From assembly GCA_037379885.1 (NCBI GenBank), contig JARRJC010000008.1, positions 75,744 through 122,219 of the forward strand: a DNA stretch of 46,476 nt, written 5' to 3'. This document shows, one piece after another, positions 8,681 through 23,828 of this stretch. A model generated the notes under the pieces. The model was given only the letters and a program-made list of their open reading frames with translations. It was not told where the DNA came from and made no database searches. The stretch comes from Limibacillus sp. Its GTDB lineage: Bacteria; Pseudomonadota; Alphaproteobacteria; Kiloniellales; CECT-8803. How positions within the stretch are numbered: position 1 is the stretch's first letter; each line of letters starts with the position of its first letter. A program made the position numbers and the translations under genes.

Positions 8681-9150
8681 GGCTTCACCTGCGGGGTTCC
8701 CAGGAAGCGGGCGAAGACGCGGGCGTTGGTCACGCCGAAGGCGCCGAGCGCCACTTCCTGTCCGGTCACCGGGTCGATCAGCGACAGGCCGCCGTTCTCC
8801 CAGAGTTTCAAGTCGAAGGCGGCCTCCGGACCGGCGCCGGCCTTTTTGCGCTCCCCGGCCAGGCCGCGCATGGTCGCGCGCAGGAAGCCGTTGCTGGTCG
8901 GCTCCAGAATCTCGATCTCCTCGCCGCTCTTGGCGTCGCGCACGATGACCTCGCCGCTCTTGCCGTCTTCGAACTGGATGGAGCGGCTCATCACCTCGAC
9001 GCGGTTCTCGGGCCTCTGACCTGCGTCGATCACCTCCAGGCGCACCAGGGTGGTGAAGAGAAGGGCGAGACCCACGACAGCGCCCGCGCCGATAAGGACG
9101 GGCTTGGGAAAGCGCTCCAGCTGCGGGTTATCGTGGGTTTCTGCCGTCAT
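8677..9150 (-). CDS. puhC: Photosynthetic complex assembly protein PuhC
   Basis: Assembly factor needed for normal reaction-centre/LH1 levels. The 157-residue product has a short cytoplasmic N-terminus, one membrane helix (about residues 17-39) and a soluble domain that contains the family-like region around RSIQFEDGKSGEVIV and GQEVALGAFGVTNARVFARF. It lies 27 nt after puhB and overlaps bciE by 4 nt. The position in puhABC supports the call, since PuhC proteins diverge in sequence. Confidence 0.9.
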   Translation of the reverse strand: MTAETHDNPQLERFPKPVLIGAGAVVGLALLFTTLVRLEVIDAGQRPENRVEVMSRSIQFEDGKSGEVIVRDAKSGEEIEILEPTSNGFLRATMRGLAGERKKAGAGPEAAFDLKLWENGGLSLIDPVTGQEVALGAFGVTNARVFARFLGTPQVKP

Positions 9151-9177
9151 CTCTTCACCTATCCTCTGGGGTTCGCG

Positions 9178-9897
9178 TCAGCCGGCGGCCGCGCCGTAGC
9201 CCTCGCCCAGGTGGGCCGGACCGCGCTGCGGCTTTTCCTTGGCCGGGCCTTTGGCCTCGGTCGTGACGCTCTCACCTGTCTCTTCGGCCTGGGCGAGCAG
9301 CGTCTCCTTGGTCAGCGCCTCGGTCAGCAACTCGGCCACCGGGTCGACCTCGTCCAGCGCGCGCAGCATCGGCTCCGGCTTGGCCAGGTGCCAGGGACGC
9401 ACGTTGGGCCAGAGCAGGCTGTAGTAGACGCGCTGCTCGGGATCGACCTTCATGGCGAGATCGCCGCTGCCGTCGGCGTTGCGGTTGAGGCGCGCGGCCT
9501 GGATCAGCTTCAAGGGGATGTTGATCGTGACCGGCAAGGCGACGCCGGTCCGGATGATGATCCGCTTGTTGGTGAGCGTGTAGATGGTCGCGCGCGCCAT
9601 GGCCCAGGCGACCAGGGCGATGATGCCGAGGCCCGTGGCGCTCATGGTCAGGATCCAGGTGGCGCTGGAGAAGACCTCCGCGGGTGCGGCGCCCTCCAGG
9701 ACCCGTGCCCCGACCTGCCAGACGAACAGAAGGGCGAAGTAAACGGCGATCTTCCGGATGTGGAAGGCGCGCCGCGCAAGACGGCTCCAGGCCGGTGCGC
9801 CCCGCCAGAGGATCTTCTCCTCCGGCGGCAGGCGCTTTGGCAGCCCGGGGATGGGCTCGAACGCAAAGTCGTCGTGCTGATGGTCCCTGGGGCTCAT
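9178..9897 (-). CDS. puhB: Photosynthetic complex assembly protein PuhB
   Basis: Membrane protein that assists reaction-centre assembly. The 239-residue product has a soluble N-terminus with LPPEEKILWRGAPAW, about two to three membrane segments (residues 48-105) and a bacterial PH-like region containing YTLTNKRIIIRTG and INIPLKLIQAARL. The C-terminal 50 residues are polar, low-complexity and probably disordered. Its ATG overlaps the puhA stop (ATGA), which couples assembly factor and H subunit synthesis. Confidence 0.93.
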   Translation of the reverse strand: MSPRDHQHDDFAFEPIPGLPKRLPPEEKILWRGAPAWSRLARRAFHIRKIAVYFALLFVWQVGARVLEGAAPAEVFSSATWILTMSATGLGIIALVAWAMARATIYTLTNKRIIIRTGVALPVTINIPLKLIQAARLNRNADGSGDLAMKVDPEQRVYYSLLWPNVRPWHLAKPEPMLRALDEVDPVAELLTEALTKETLLAQAEETGESVTTEAKGPAKEKPQRGPAHLGEGYGAAAG

Positions 9898-10667
9898 AGC
9901 AGCGACTCTGTGCGCTGGCGCGAGGCGTAGAGGGTGCCGGCGCCGTAGTAGGCGGTGATCCGGTCTTCCTCCAGCAGCGTCACCTGATCCGGGTTGGCGA
10001 GCGCGGGAACGCCGCCGAACTGATCGGAGAAGAGGGCGCTGACATGCACCTTGCCGCGACGGCCGTCGACCTTCGAGAAGGTCACCGGCAGCAGCACCGT
10101 GCCGCCCGCCTCGCCCCCGAGCTTCACCTCGAAGTAGCGGGCCAGCATCTCCATACGGTCGACCCAGACGTCGGTGATCTCACCGGCGACCTTGCCGTCG
10201 GCGCCGACCACCTTCATGCCGCGCGGATCGTGATCCTCTTCGGCGACCGAGAAGGACCCGGCGCTGCGCAGCGGCGCGATGCGGGGCTGACCGTGCAGGT
10301 CGGCGTCCGGCTTGTTGGACCGCTGGGCGTAGGAGCCCGGGCCGACACCGGCGCTGAGCGGGTCGCCGTTCGGCACGTAGGGCGCGCCGGACCAGACCGC
10401 CGTGCGGGTGGCGTTGATCTGCCGCTCCGGCTCGGGCGAGGGCGCCTGCTTGGTGCTGCCGTCGGGCAGATGGAAGGTCTTGGGATCGGGGATCAGAAGG
10501 CGGCTCGGCTTCGCCGGACGGCCGGTCTGAACGTCGTTCTCCAAGGGATAGCCTTCGCGGCGGTCTTCCTTGCGGATGTAGAAGATCAGCAGGAAGAAGA
10601 AGACCCAAAAGGCGTAGAGCGTCAGCTGAGCGACGTCGATGTAGTCATTAATAGCTCCGGTTTCCAT
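9894..10667 (-). CDS. puhA: Photosynthetic reaction centre H subunit
   Basis: H subunit, which caps the cytoplasmic face of the L/M heterodimer and guides protons to the secondary quinone. The 257-residue product starts METGAINDYIDVAQLTLY, the conserved periplasmic N-terminus, has one membrane helix (about residues 12-31) followed by RKEDRREGYPLE, and a C-terminal PRC-barrel region. The ATG at 10667 is chosen over longer in-frame starts because it matches the family N-terminus and has a GGAGGG site 5-11 nt upstream. It is 19 nt after lhaA. Confidence 0.96.
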   Translation of the reverse strand: METGAINDYIDVAQLTLYAFWVFFFLLIFYIRKEDRREGYPLENDVQTGRPAKPSRLLIPDPKTFHLPDGSTKQAPSPEPERQINATRTAVWSGAPYVPNGDPLSAGVGPGSYAQRSNKPDADLHGQPRIAPLRSAGSFSVAEEDHDPRGMKVVGADGKVAGEITDVWVDRMEMLARYFEVKLGGEAGGTVLLPVTFSKVDGRRGKVHVSALFSDQFGGVPALANPDQVTLLEEDRITAYYGAGTLYASRQRTESLL

Positions 10668-10686
10668 TTTTCCCTCCGAAAGCTTG

Positions 10687-12132
10687 TTAATTCGGCATGT
10701 CCGCGAGGCCGAAACCCCGCTGCCGCCGGTCCAAAGCGCGCCCGTCGTTGTCCCGCTCCTGGTGGCGCGCCAAGGGCCCGATCGCAATAAGCGTCAGGAA
10801 GAGCAGGATGATCTCGATGTGATAGACCGCCGCGTAACCGGCGACGGAGTTCTGCAGGGCTTCGCCCAGATGTCCTTTGACGGCCAGGCCCGCGATCAGG
10901 TCGCGAAGGGCGCCGCCCAGCAGGAAGCCGAGGCCGGTCGCCGTGGCCTGCACCGCGCCCCAGGCGCCCAGCGCCAGGCCGCTGAAGCCCTCGCTGGCCA
11001 GCGCCATGACGGCGGTCAGGGTGCCGACGGCGAAGAGCCCGCCGCCAAAGCCGATCAGGAAGCTGCCGATGCGGAACAGCAGGGCCGATTCCACGGTGCC
11101 CGCGAAGATGACGGCTGAGAAGGCCCAGATTCCGGCCAGCAGCCCGATGGCCGCCAAACGGTGCGGCTCCGCCCCCGCCGAAAGCCGCCGGGCGGCCAGC
11201 ATGAAGCCCAGAAGCGCACCACCGGCCAGGAAGGCGGTCAGCGCCGTGGTCTCGCCCACGGTCATGCCCAGGACCTCGCCGCCATAGGGCTCCAGCAGGA
11301 CGTCCTGCATGGAAAAGGCGGCGCTGCCCAGGCCGATGGCCAGCAGCAGGCGGGTCGGATTGGACTTGCCCCGGAACTCGGCCCAGGCCTCGAAAAGGCT
11401 GGGACGCTGCGGTGCCTCGCCCCGCAGGGGAATGCGCGGCTCCTGCTTCCAGAGCGCGATCACGTTGAGGATCATGGTGAGGGCTGCGGCACCCTGGATC
11501 ACCTGGATCAGGCGCTTGGGCGAGAAGGAGTCGAGCAGCAGGCCGAAGATCAGCGCGCTCGCCACCATGCCGACCAGCAGCATGACGTAGAGCAGCGCGA
11601 CCACCCGGGGGCGGTCTTCCTCCGGCGCCAGATCGTTGGCCAGCGCAAGGCCGGCGGTCTGGGCGGTGTGCAGTCCCGCGCCCGCCAGCAGGAAGGCGAG
11701 CCCGGCGCCCAGCGTGCCCGCGAGCACGTTCTGGGTCGGGCCCTCGCCCAGCACCAGCAGGGCGAAGGGCATGATGGCGAAGCCGCCGAACTGAAGCAGC
11801 GTGCCGAGCCAGATGTAGGGCACCCGCTTCCAGCCCAGCACCGAGTGGTGATGGTCGGAGCGGTGGCCGATCAGGGCGCGGAAGGGCGCCGTCACCAGCG
11901 GCAGGGAGATCATCAGCGCGACCAGCCAGGCCGGGACGCTCATCTCCAGGATCATGACGCGGTTCAGCGTGCCGCTCAGCAGCACCACCGCCATGCCGAC
12001 GGAAATCTGGAACAGCGAGAGGCGCAGGAGCCGGCCCAGCGGCAACTGCTCGCTCGCGGCGTCCGCGAACGGCAGGAAGCGCAGGCCCACCCGCGTCCAA
12101 AGATTGCTGACCCTGATCGGCGCGTCGGTCAT
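10687..12132 (-). CDS. lhaA: LH1 assembly transporter LhaA (PucC family MFS)
   Basis: PucC-family major-facilitator protein with about 12 membrane segments (481 residues), thought to deliver bacteriochlorophyll or chaperone LH1 subunits during antenna assembly. Family features include LSGTLNRVMILEMSVPAW near the first helices and SMQDVLLEPYGGEVLGM in the second half. The ATG at 12132 is chosen because it overlaps the bchM stop as ATGA. Its place between bchM and puhA is the classic lhaA position. A paralogue lies at 24758 between bchG and bchP. Confidence 0.93.
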   Translation of the reverse strand: MTDAPIRVSNLWTRVGLRFLPFADAASEQLPLGRLLRLSLFQISVGMAVVLLSGTLNRVMILEMSVPAWLVALMISLPLVTAPFRALIGHRSDHHHSVLGWKRVPYIWLGTLLQFGGFAIMPFALLVLGEGPTQNVLAGTLGAGLAFLLAGAGLHTAQTAGLALANDLAPEEDRPRVVALLYVMLLVGMVASALIFGLLLDSFSPKRLIQVIQGAAALTMILNVIALWKQEPRIPLRGEAPQRPSLFEAWAEFRGKSNPTRLLLAIGLGSAAFSMQDVLLEPYGGEVLGMTVGETTALTAFLAGGALLGFMLAARRLSAGAEPHRLAAIGLLAGIWAFSAVIFAGTVESALLFRIGSFLIGFGGGLFAVGTLTAVMALASEGFSGLALGAWGAVQATATGLGFLLGGALRDLIAGLAVKGHLGEALQNSVAGYAAVYHIEIILLFLTLIAIGPLARHQERDNDGRALDRRQRGFGLADMPN

Positions 12133-12830
12133 CTCGGTAGAAGCTCCTCCGCGTGAGACATGTAAAATCCGGTCGTGATCCGGTGGTTGCGCGCGCAGCG
12201 CCAACCCGCGAGATCCGGCGAGGCCTCGATCAGGCCGCGCAGCTTGGTCTCCGCGATGGGCTCGATCGCCGGTGCGCGGTTGCCGCGCGGAAAGGCGCGT
12301 CCAACCGTGTGCATGACGGTCAGGGCCGGGGTGCGCGGCGCGAAGGTGAAGATCAGGGAGCCGCGGGTCCGCTCGGCCAGCCGCGCCAGCATCCCGGTCA
12401 TATCCGCGGCGCGGTAGTGGATCAGGGAGTCCATGGCCACCACGTGGTCGAAGTGGCCCAGCTCCGGGTTCAACATGTCGCCCGCCAGGAAGGTGATCTT
12501 CGCACCCGGCAGGCGCTCGGCGGCGCGCTCACGCGCAAGGCCGACGAGAGTGGGGGAGATGTCGACCGCCACCACTTCCGCGCCGCGCGCGGCGGCTTCC
12601 ATGGCCAGCGCACCCGTGCCGCAACCCGCGTCCAGCAGGCGCAGGCCCTTCATGTCGTCGGGCAGCCAGGACAGCAGGGTGGTGCGCATCTCGTCGCGCC
12701 CGGCGCGCACCGTGGCGCGGATGCCGCTGACCGGGGCGCTGGAGGTCAGACGCGCCCAGGCCTCGGCCGCGGTGCGGTCGAAGTAGGTCTCCAGTTCCTG
12801 GCGTCGAGTCTGATAGCTGGCGCTCTGCAT
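12129..12830 (-). CDS. bchM: Mg-protoporphyrin IX O-methyltransferase
   Basis: SAM-dependent methyltransferase that esterifies Mg-protoporphyrin IX just after Mg chelation and before the AcsF cyclase. The 233-residue product has SAM motif I LLDAGCGTGAL (about 64-74), a following acidic residue in VVAVDIS and the MDSLIHY region typical of BchM. It is 25 nt from bchL and overlaps lhaA by 4 nt. Confidence 0.95.
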   Translation of the reverse strand: MQSASYQTRRQELETYFDRTAAEAWARLTSSAPVSGIRATVRAGRDEMRTTLLSWLPDDMKGLRLLDAGCGTGALAMEAAARGAEVVAVDISPTLVGLARERAAERLPGAKITFLAGDMLNPELGHFDHVVAMDSLIHYRAADMTGMLARLAERTRGSLIFTFAPRTPALTVMHTVGRAFPRGNRAPAIEPIAETKLRGLIEASPDLAGWRCARNHRITTGFYMSHAEELLPR

Positions 12831-12855
12831 GGCGGCTGTCCGTCTCCTTCCGGTC

Positions 12856-17481
<4,626 letters not shown>

Positions 17482-17507
<26 letters not shown>

Positions 17508-19074
17508 CGTACAGCGTCTCTACGGTTATGAGGTTCACGCCCTGATCGGCGGCGAATCGTTCGGTGTTGCGGCGCGCCTTTCCGCGCACGAAGAAGGGGA
17601 TGCGGCCCAGCTCGCGCTCGGCCTCCTTGTCCCAGGAAAGCGCGCCTTCCGAGGGTTCGGACGGCGCTTCCTTGGGCTGTGTTTCTTCAGACTGAGTTTC
17701 TTCCCGCTTGGCGCTCGCAACGGCGCGGCCATGCTCGCTCGCCAGGTGGGAGGGCGCGGCGCCGTCGGTGAACTCGAAGTCCTCCTGGAACATGCGCAGA
17801 AGGTGTTCTTCCAGGCCCATCATCAGAGGGTGGACCCAGGTGTCGAAGATCACGTTCGCGCCTTCGAAGCCGGCCTGCGGCGAATAGCGGGCGGGGAAGT
17901 CCTGCACGTGCACGGGGCTGGAAATCACCGCGCAGGGCACGCCCTGGCGCTTGGCGATGTGGCGTTCCATCTGCGTGCCCAAGAGCAACTCGGGCTGCAA
18001 CTCGGCGACCGCCGCCTCGACCTCCAGATAATCGTCGGTGATCAGCGCCTCCAGGCCCAGAGCCTCGGCGGCTTCGCGCACTTCGCGGGCCTGTTCGCGG
18101 CTGTAGGTGCCGAGGCCCACCACCTCGAAGCCCATCTCCTCGTGCGCGATGCGCGCAGCGGCCAGGGCATGGGTGGCGTCGGCGAAGATGAAGACCCGCT
18201 TGCCGGTCAGGTAGGTCGAGTCGATGGAGCGCGAGTACCAGGGCAGGCGCGAGTCCAGCTCGTCGCTCGGCGCGTCGATCCCGGCCAGCTCGCAGACCTC
18301 CTTGATGAAGTCGCGGGTGGCCCCGACGCCGATCGGCACGGTCTTGGTCATGGGCTGGTGGAAGTTGCGCTCCAGCCAGCGTGCCGCCGTGGCCGCGATC
18401 TCGGGATAGAGCACGACGTTGAAGTCGGCCTCGCCGATATGGGTCAGGTCCTCGGGGCTGGCGCCCAGCGGGGCGATCAGGTTGATCTCGACGCCCAGAC
18501 GCTCCAGCAGCTTCACCACTTCCGTGACATCGTCGCGGTTGCGAAAGCCGAGCGAGGTGGGGCCCAGGACGTTGCAGCGCGCCCGCGTTCCCGGCTGGCG
18601 CTCCGGGCGCTTCTCGCCCGGCGCCGGGCGGAAGGGCGAGGCCAGGGTGCGGATCAGCTGATAGAAGGTCTCCGAGGCGCCCCAGTTCTCCTTGCGCTGG
18701 TAGGCCAGAAGTTCCACGCCGACCACCGGAATCTCAAGGTCCAGCGCCTTGGCGAGCCCCATGGGGTCGTCCTGGATCAACTCGGCGGTGCAGGAGGCGG
18801 CGACCAGCAGGGCGGAGGGCTTGAAGCGCTCATAGGCCTCCTGACAGGAGGACTTGAAGATGCTGGCGGTGTCGGAACCCAGGTCGCGGGCCTGGAAGGT
18901 GGTGTAGGTCACCGGCGGGCGCTTTTCGTTGCGCTCGATCATGGTGAAGAGAAGGTCGGCGTAGGTATCGCCCTGCGGCGCATGCAGCACGAAGTGCAGG
19001 TCGCGCATGGAATTGGCGATCCGCATGGCCCCGACGTGGGGCGGTCCTTCGTATGTCCACAAGGTCAGCTGCAT
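17482..19074 (-). CDS. bchB: Dark protochlorophyllide reductase subunit B
   Basis: NifK-like subunit of the BchNB catalytic component. The 530-residue product starts [20 protein letters not shown], the conserved N-terminus, and has D36 (in QGDTYAD), the aspartate that replaces a cysteine as ligand of the BchNB [4Fe-4S] cluster in known structures. Near residue 440 is an acidic, repeat-rich linker ([12 protein letters not shown]) before the conserved C-terminal domain of about 50 residues. It follows bchN after 4 nt and overlaps bchH by 26 nt. Confidence 0.97.
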
Positions 19075-19078
19075 TCCT

Positions 19079-21012
<1,934 letters not shown>

Positions 21013-21018
<6 letters not shown>

Positions 21019-21030
21019 TCAAACTTGACG
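21013..21030. promoter_or_regulatory. PpsR/CrtJ operator over the bchF -35
   Basis: TGTCAATCAAACTTGACG fits TGT-N12-ACA with one mismatch at the last base, and has perfect inner arms GTCAA/TTGAC around 6 bp. PpsR is encoded at 22301. Overlap with the -35 element fits repression by blocking RNA polymerase. Confidence 0.8.
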
Positions 21031-21228
21031 TCATTCTAGATTTACAAATGATGGCGAAGCGGTCATGCTGAAAGTTCTCAGCGGTACCGTGGAAAGCCGT
21101 GTACAGTAGAGAGCATGTTTCCGGATCGGCGGTTTGAAAGGTTCCGCGGACCCGGCGGAAGGTAAGGACCTGATACTCGGATATATCGAGGCTCCTGATA
21201 AATCTTGGCACCTGGTCCTCATGGAAGA

Positions 21229-21269
21229 AGACGCCTGCTAAAGAGCAATAAGCAGAACGGGAGGCGTCT
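21229..21269 (+). other. Possible stem-loop in the aerR leader
   Basis: AGACGCCT (21229-21236) can pair with AGGCGTCT (21262-21269), and GCT (21237-21239) with AGC (21251-21253), leaving a bulge. It ends about 10 nt before the aerR ribosome site. A role is speculative. Confidence 0.4.
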
Positions 21270-21292
21270 CGGTTCTCAAGGGAGGGACCAAC

Positions 21293-22273
21293 ATGCCCAA
21301 GCTAAGGGAAACGGAGAAATCCAAGGGTTCCGGCAGGTATGTCGCTAACAAGACCCCGGCGGGGAAGACGATCCGCCCGAAGAATCCAACGCCGCCAGAG
21401 CCCGCTGAGGGCAGGGCGCTAACCACAGGGGGCAAGGAAGCCGGATCGAAACCGATCGAGGGCTTCCTGAAACTCATAGAGGGCGAGATCATCCCTCGAC
21501 TGATGCTGGCGCATCGTACGCGCCGGCTTGATCAGGACCCCGGGGAGGGTAGTGGAGTGATTGTCGGCGAAGACGAGGTGGAACGACTAACGAACTTGAC
21601 ACTTGGTTCGAGTTACGAGACTTGCTTTGAGTTCGTCATGCGCCTAAGACGGCGCGGCGCGGAGAGCGACCAGTTGCTGATGCATCTCCTCGCCCCGGTC
21701 GCCCGGCGTCTCGGCGAACTGTGGGAAACGGACGAAAGCGATTTCGTCTCGGTCACGGTCGGTCTTGGACACCTGCAGACCATCATGCGCGAGTTGGGCC
21801 GCATGGCCGCGCCGCCGATGGTCAAGACGGGCGCAAAGCGCCGGGCGTTGCTTTCGACCGTGCCCGGAGAACAGCACACCTTCGGCCTGTTGGTCATCGA
21901 GGATCATCTGAGGCGCGGGGGCTGGGAAGTGGAAGGCGCCATGGCCACGGCTTATGCCGAGGAGCTGGTCGCCAGAGTGAAGAAGGAGTGGTTCGCGGTA
22001 ATCGGCCTATCGATGAGCGACAGCCGCTGGCGCGACTCGGCGCGCTCGGGCGTTCTGGCGCTCAGAAGAGCATCACGGAACCGGGATATCTTCGTGCTCG
22101 TCGGCGGCCTCGCCTTCCAGAAAGAACCCGATCTGATCGAAGAGGTTGGCGCCGACGCCGCCGCGCAAGGCGGCCCCGAGGCGGTCTACCTCGCTGAGAA
22201 ATACCTTGCGGGCGCTGGCCACGTCGACTACCAAGGCGCGCTAGGTAAGCAAATGGGAAACCAAATTAATTAG
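21293..22273 (+). CDS. aerR: AerR/PpaA cobalamin-binding antirepressor
   Basis: B12-binding regulator that modulates PpsR/CrtJ in response to light and oxygen. The 326-residue product has a helical region with LGELWETDESDFVSVTVGLGH (about 140-160), then a Rossmann-like B12 domain with the His-loop GEQHTFG (192-198, H195 the likely cobalt ligand), a SMS segment at 240-242 and VGG at 270-272. The first 55 residues are basic and proline-rich. In Rhodobacter capsulatus AerR has long and short forms; the long N-terminus here would allow the same, though no internal start is proven. ATG 21293 has a good GGGAGGG site. ppsR follows after 27 nt. Confidence 0.93.
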   Translation: MPKLRETEKSKGSGRYVANKTPAGKTIRPKNPTPPEPAEGRALTTGGKEAGSKPIEGFLKLIEGEIIPRLMLAHRTRRLDQDPGEGSGVIVGEDEVERLTNLTLGSSYETCFEFVMRLRRRGAESDQLLMHLLAPVARRLGELWETDESDFVSVTVGLGHLQTIMRELGRMAAPPMVKTGAKRRALLSTVPGEQHTFGLLVIEDHLRRGGWEVEGAMATAYAEELVARVKKEWFAVIGLSMSDSRWRDSARSGVLALRRASRNRDIFVLVGGLAFQKEPDLIEEVGADAAAQGGPEAVYLAEKYLAGAGHVDYQGALGKQMGNQIN

Positions 22274-22300
22274 CCTTCTCTTAAATTTCTTGGAGCGACT

Positions 22301-23719
22301 GTGAAGCACTTCAATGCCCCTGAATCGTCGTTAGGCGATATTGACGCGGAAAAGGCTGCCGCTCTGCTGGCCGCCGCCTCGGACATATCGCTGATCATCG
22401 ATCAGGAAGGCATCGTGCGCGACCTGGCGATCAGCAACGACGGGCTGGACATAGCCGGGTGCCAGGAGTGGGTGGGCAAGCCCTGGATCGACACCGTCAC
22501 CACGGAAAGCAAGCCGAAGATCGAGATGCTGATGCGCGATGCGGGGCAGCCCGATCTGCGCAAATGGCGGCAGGTCAACTACGCCTCGAACGAAGGGGCC
22601 GACACGCCGATCATCTATTCCGCCGTCCGGCTTTCGCCCGATAATCAGATCGTTGCCTTCGGGCGCGACCTCCGCTCCCTGGCGGCCTTGCAGCAGCGCC
22701 TCCTGCAGGCGCAGTACGCGATCGAGCGCGACTACGCGCGCCTGCGCCATCTTGAGACGCGCTACCGTCTGCTGTTCCACGTCGCCGGCGAGGCCGTGCT
22801 GATCGTGGACGCGGGCAGCCGCCGCATCATCGACGCCAACCCAGCCGCGGTCGCCGCCCTCGGCAAGAACAACAACCGCCTGGTCGGCTCCACCTTCCCG
22901 CGCGAATTCGAGAAGGCGGACAACGAGGCGATCCGGACCATGATGGACCGGCTCTCGGCCACGGGCACCTCCCAGAAGCTCAACGTCCTGGGCGTGGACA
23001 AGAAGACCCGTTACGCTCTTTCCGCCTCCCTGTTCCGTCAGGACAGCGACGTCTTCTTCCTGATCCGCCTGGAAGAGATGGAAGGTGCGGGCGAGGGGGC
23101 GCCCAAGACCACGGAAGAGACCTCGCGCCTCTTGAGCGTGCTCGAACAATCCAGCGACGCCCTGGTGATCACCGATCCGTCGGGCGTCGTTCAGTCGGCC
23201 AACCCGGCCTTCCTGGAGATGTCTCAGTGCGCCACCATGTCCCAGGTCATCGGCCAGTCGCTGTCGCGCTGGCTGGGGCGGCCCGGCGTCGATCTCAACC
23301 TCGCGCTCTCCAACCTTCAGGAGCGGGGAAGTCTCAGGCTCTACCGCTCCACCTTGAGCGGTGAGCTGGACAGCGAGCGCGAAGTCGAGATGTCGGCCGT
23401 CTTCGTTCAGAACGGCGAGCAGTCCTGCATCGGCTTCCTGATCCGCGATGTCAGTCAGCGCCTGCTGAGCGAACCCAGGAGCGAAGTCGGCATTACCCGC
23501 TCGGCCAACGAACTCGCCAATCTTGTGGGCCGTGTGCCCTTGAAGCAGATCGTCCAGGAGACGACCGAGGTGATCGAGCGGCTCTGCATCGAGACGGCGC
23601 TGACGCTGACCAGCAACAACCGCGCGCTCGCCGCGGAAATGCTGGGCGTCAGCCGCCAGGGTCTCTACATGAAGCTGCACCGTCACGGCATCAGCGAGAG
23701 CGAAGCCAACGACGATTGA
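22301..23719 (+). CDS. ppsR: Photosynthesis gene repressor PpsR/CrtJ
   Basis: DNA-binding repressor of bch, crt and antenna genes under oxygen. The 472-residue product has an N-terminal PAS-like domain (about 15-125), a coiled helix (about 126-156), PAS domains at about 157-260 and 275-390, and a Fis-type helix-turn-helix (about 428-463, NRALAAEMLGVSRQGLYMKL). C429 sits at the place of the redox-active HTH cysteine (Cys424 in R. sphaeroides, Cys420 in R. capsulatus). No cysteine lies near residue 250, where those proteins have their second one. The start is GTG with TTGGAG upstream. Its likely targets at 21013 and 23782 flank the aerR-ppsR pair. Confidence 0.96.
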   Translation: MKHFNAPESSLGDIDAEKAAALLAAASDISLIIDQEGIVRDLAISNDGLDIAGCQEWVGKPWIDTVTTESKPKIEMLMRDAGQPDLRKWRQVNYASNEGADTPIIYSAVRLSPDNQIVAFGRDLRSLAALQQRLLQAQYAIERDYARLRHLETRYRLLFHVAGEAVLIVDAGSRRIIDANPAAVAALGKNNNRLVGSTFPREFEKADNEAIRTMMDRLSATGTSQKLNVLGVDKKTRYALSASLFRQDSDVFFLIRLEEMEGAGEGAPKTTEETSRLLSVLEQSSDALVITDPSGVVQSANPAFLEMSQCATMSQVIGQSLSRWLGRPGVDLNLALSNLQERGSLRLYRSTLSGELDSEREVEMSAVFVQNGEQSCIGFLIRDVSQRLLSEPRSEVGITRSANELANLVGRVPLKQIVQETTEVIERLCIETALTLTSNNRALAAEMLGVSRQGLYMKLHRHGISESEANDD

Positions 23720-23781
23720 GCCGAACGGCTCCCCGGGCCCTCGAGCGCGGACTTCCGGCCTCCCAAAATACGCCTGCTAAG

Positions 23782-23799
23782 TGTCAACAAAAGTTGACG
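23782..23799. promoter_or_regulatory. PpsR/CrtJ operator before bchG
   Basis: TGTCAACAAAAGTTGACG matches TGT-N12-ACA with one mismatch at the last base, the same one as in the bchF box, and has inner arms GTCAA/TTGAC around 6 bp. It lies 30 bp before the bchG ATG. Confidence 0.8.
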
Positions 23800-23822
23800 C
23801 TACCTCCTGTCGTGTCTAAGAT
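23794..23822 (+). promoter_or_regulatory. Probable bchG promoter
   Basis: TTGACG (23794-23799, the right arm of the PpsR box), 17 bp, then TAAGAT (23817-23822). The -10 is 4 of 6. The mRNA start would fall at about 23829, on the bchG ATG. Confidence 0.5.
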
Positions 23823-23828
23823 TTTCCG

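Noticed and set aside
22331-23686. 451-codon - strand frame opposite ppsR
   Set aside because: Antisense shadow of a gene with clear PAS and HTH motifs; no family signature.
23718-23731. Palindrome GAGCCG-AA-CGGCTC at the ppsR stop codon
   Set aside because: A 2-nt loop and no T-run; not a convincing terminator.
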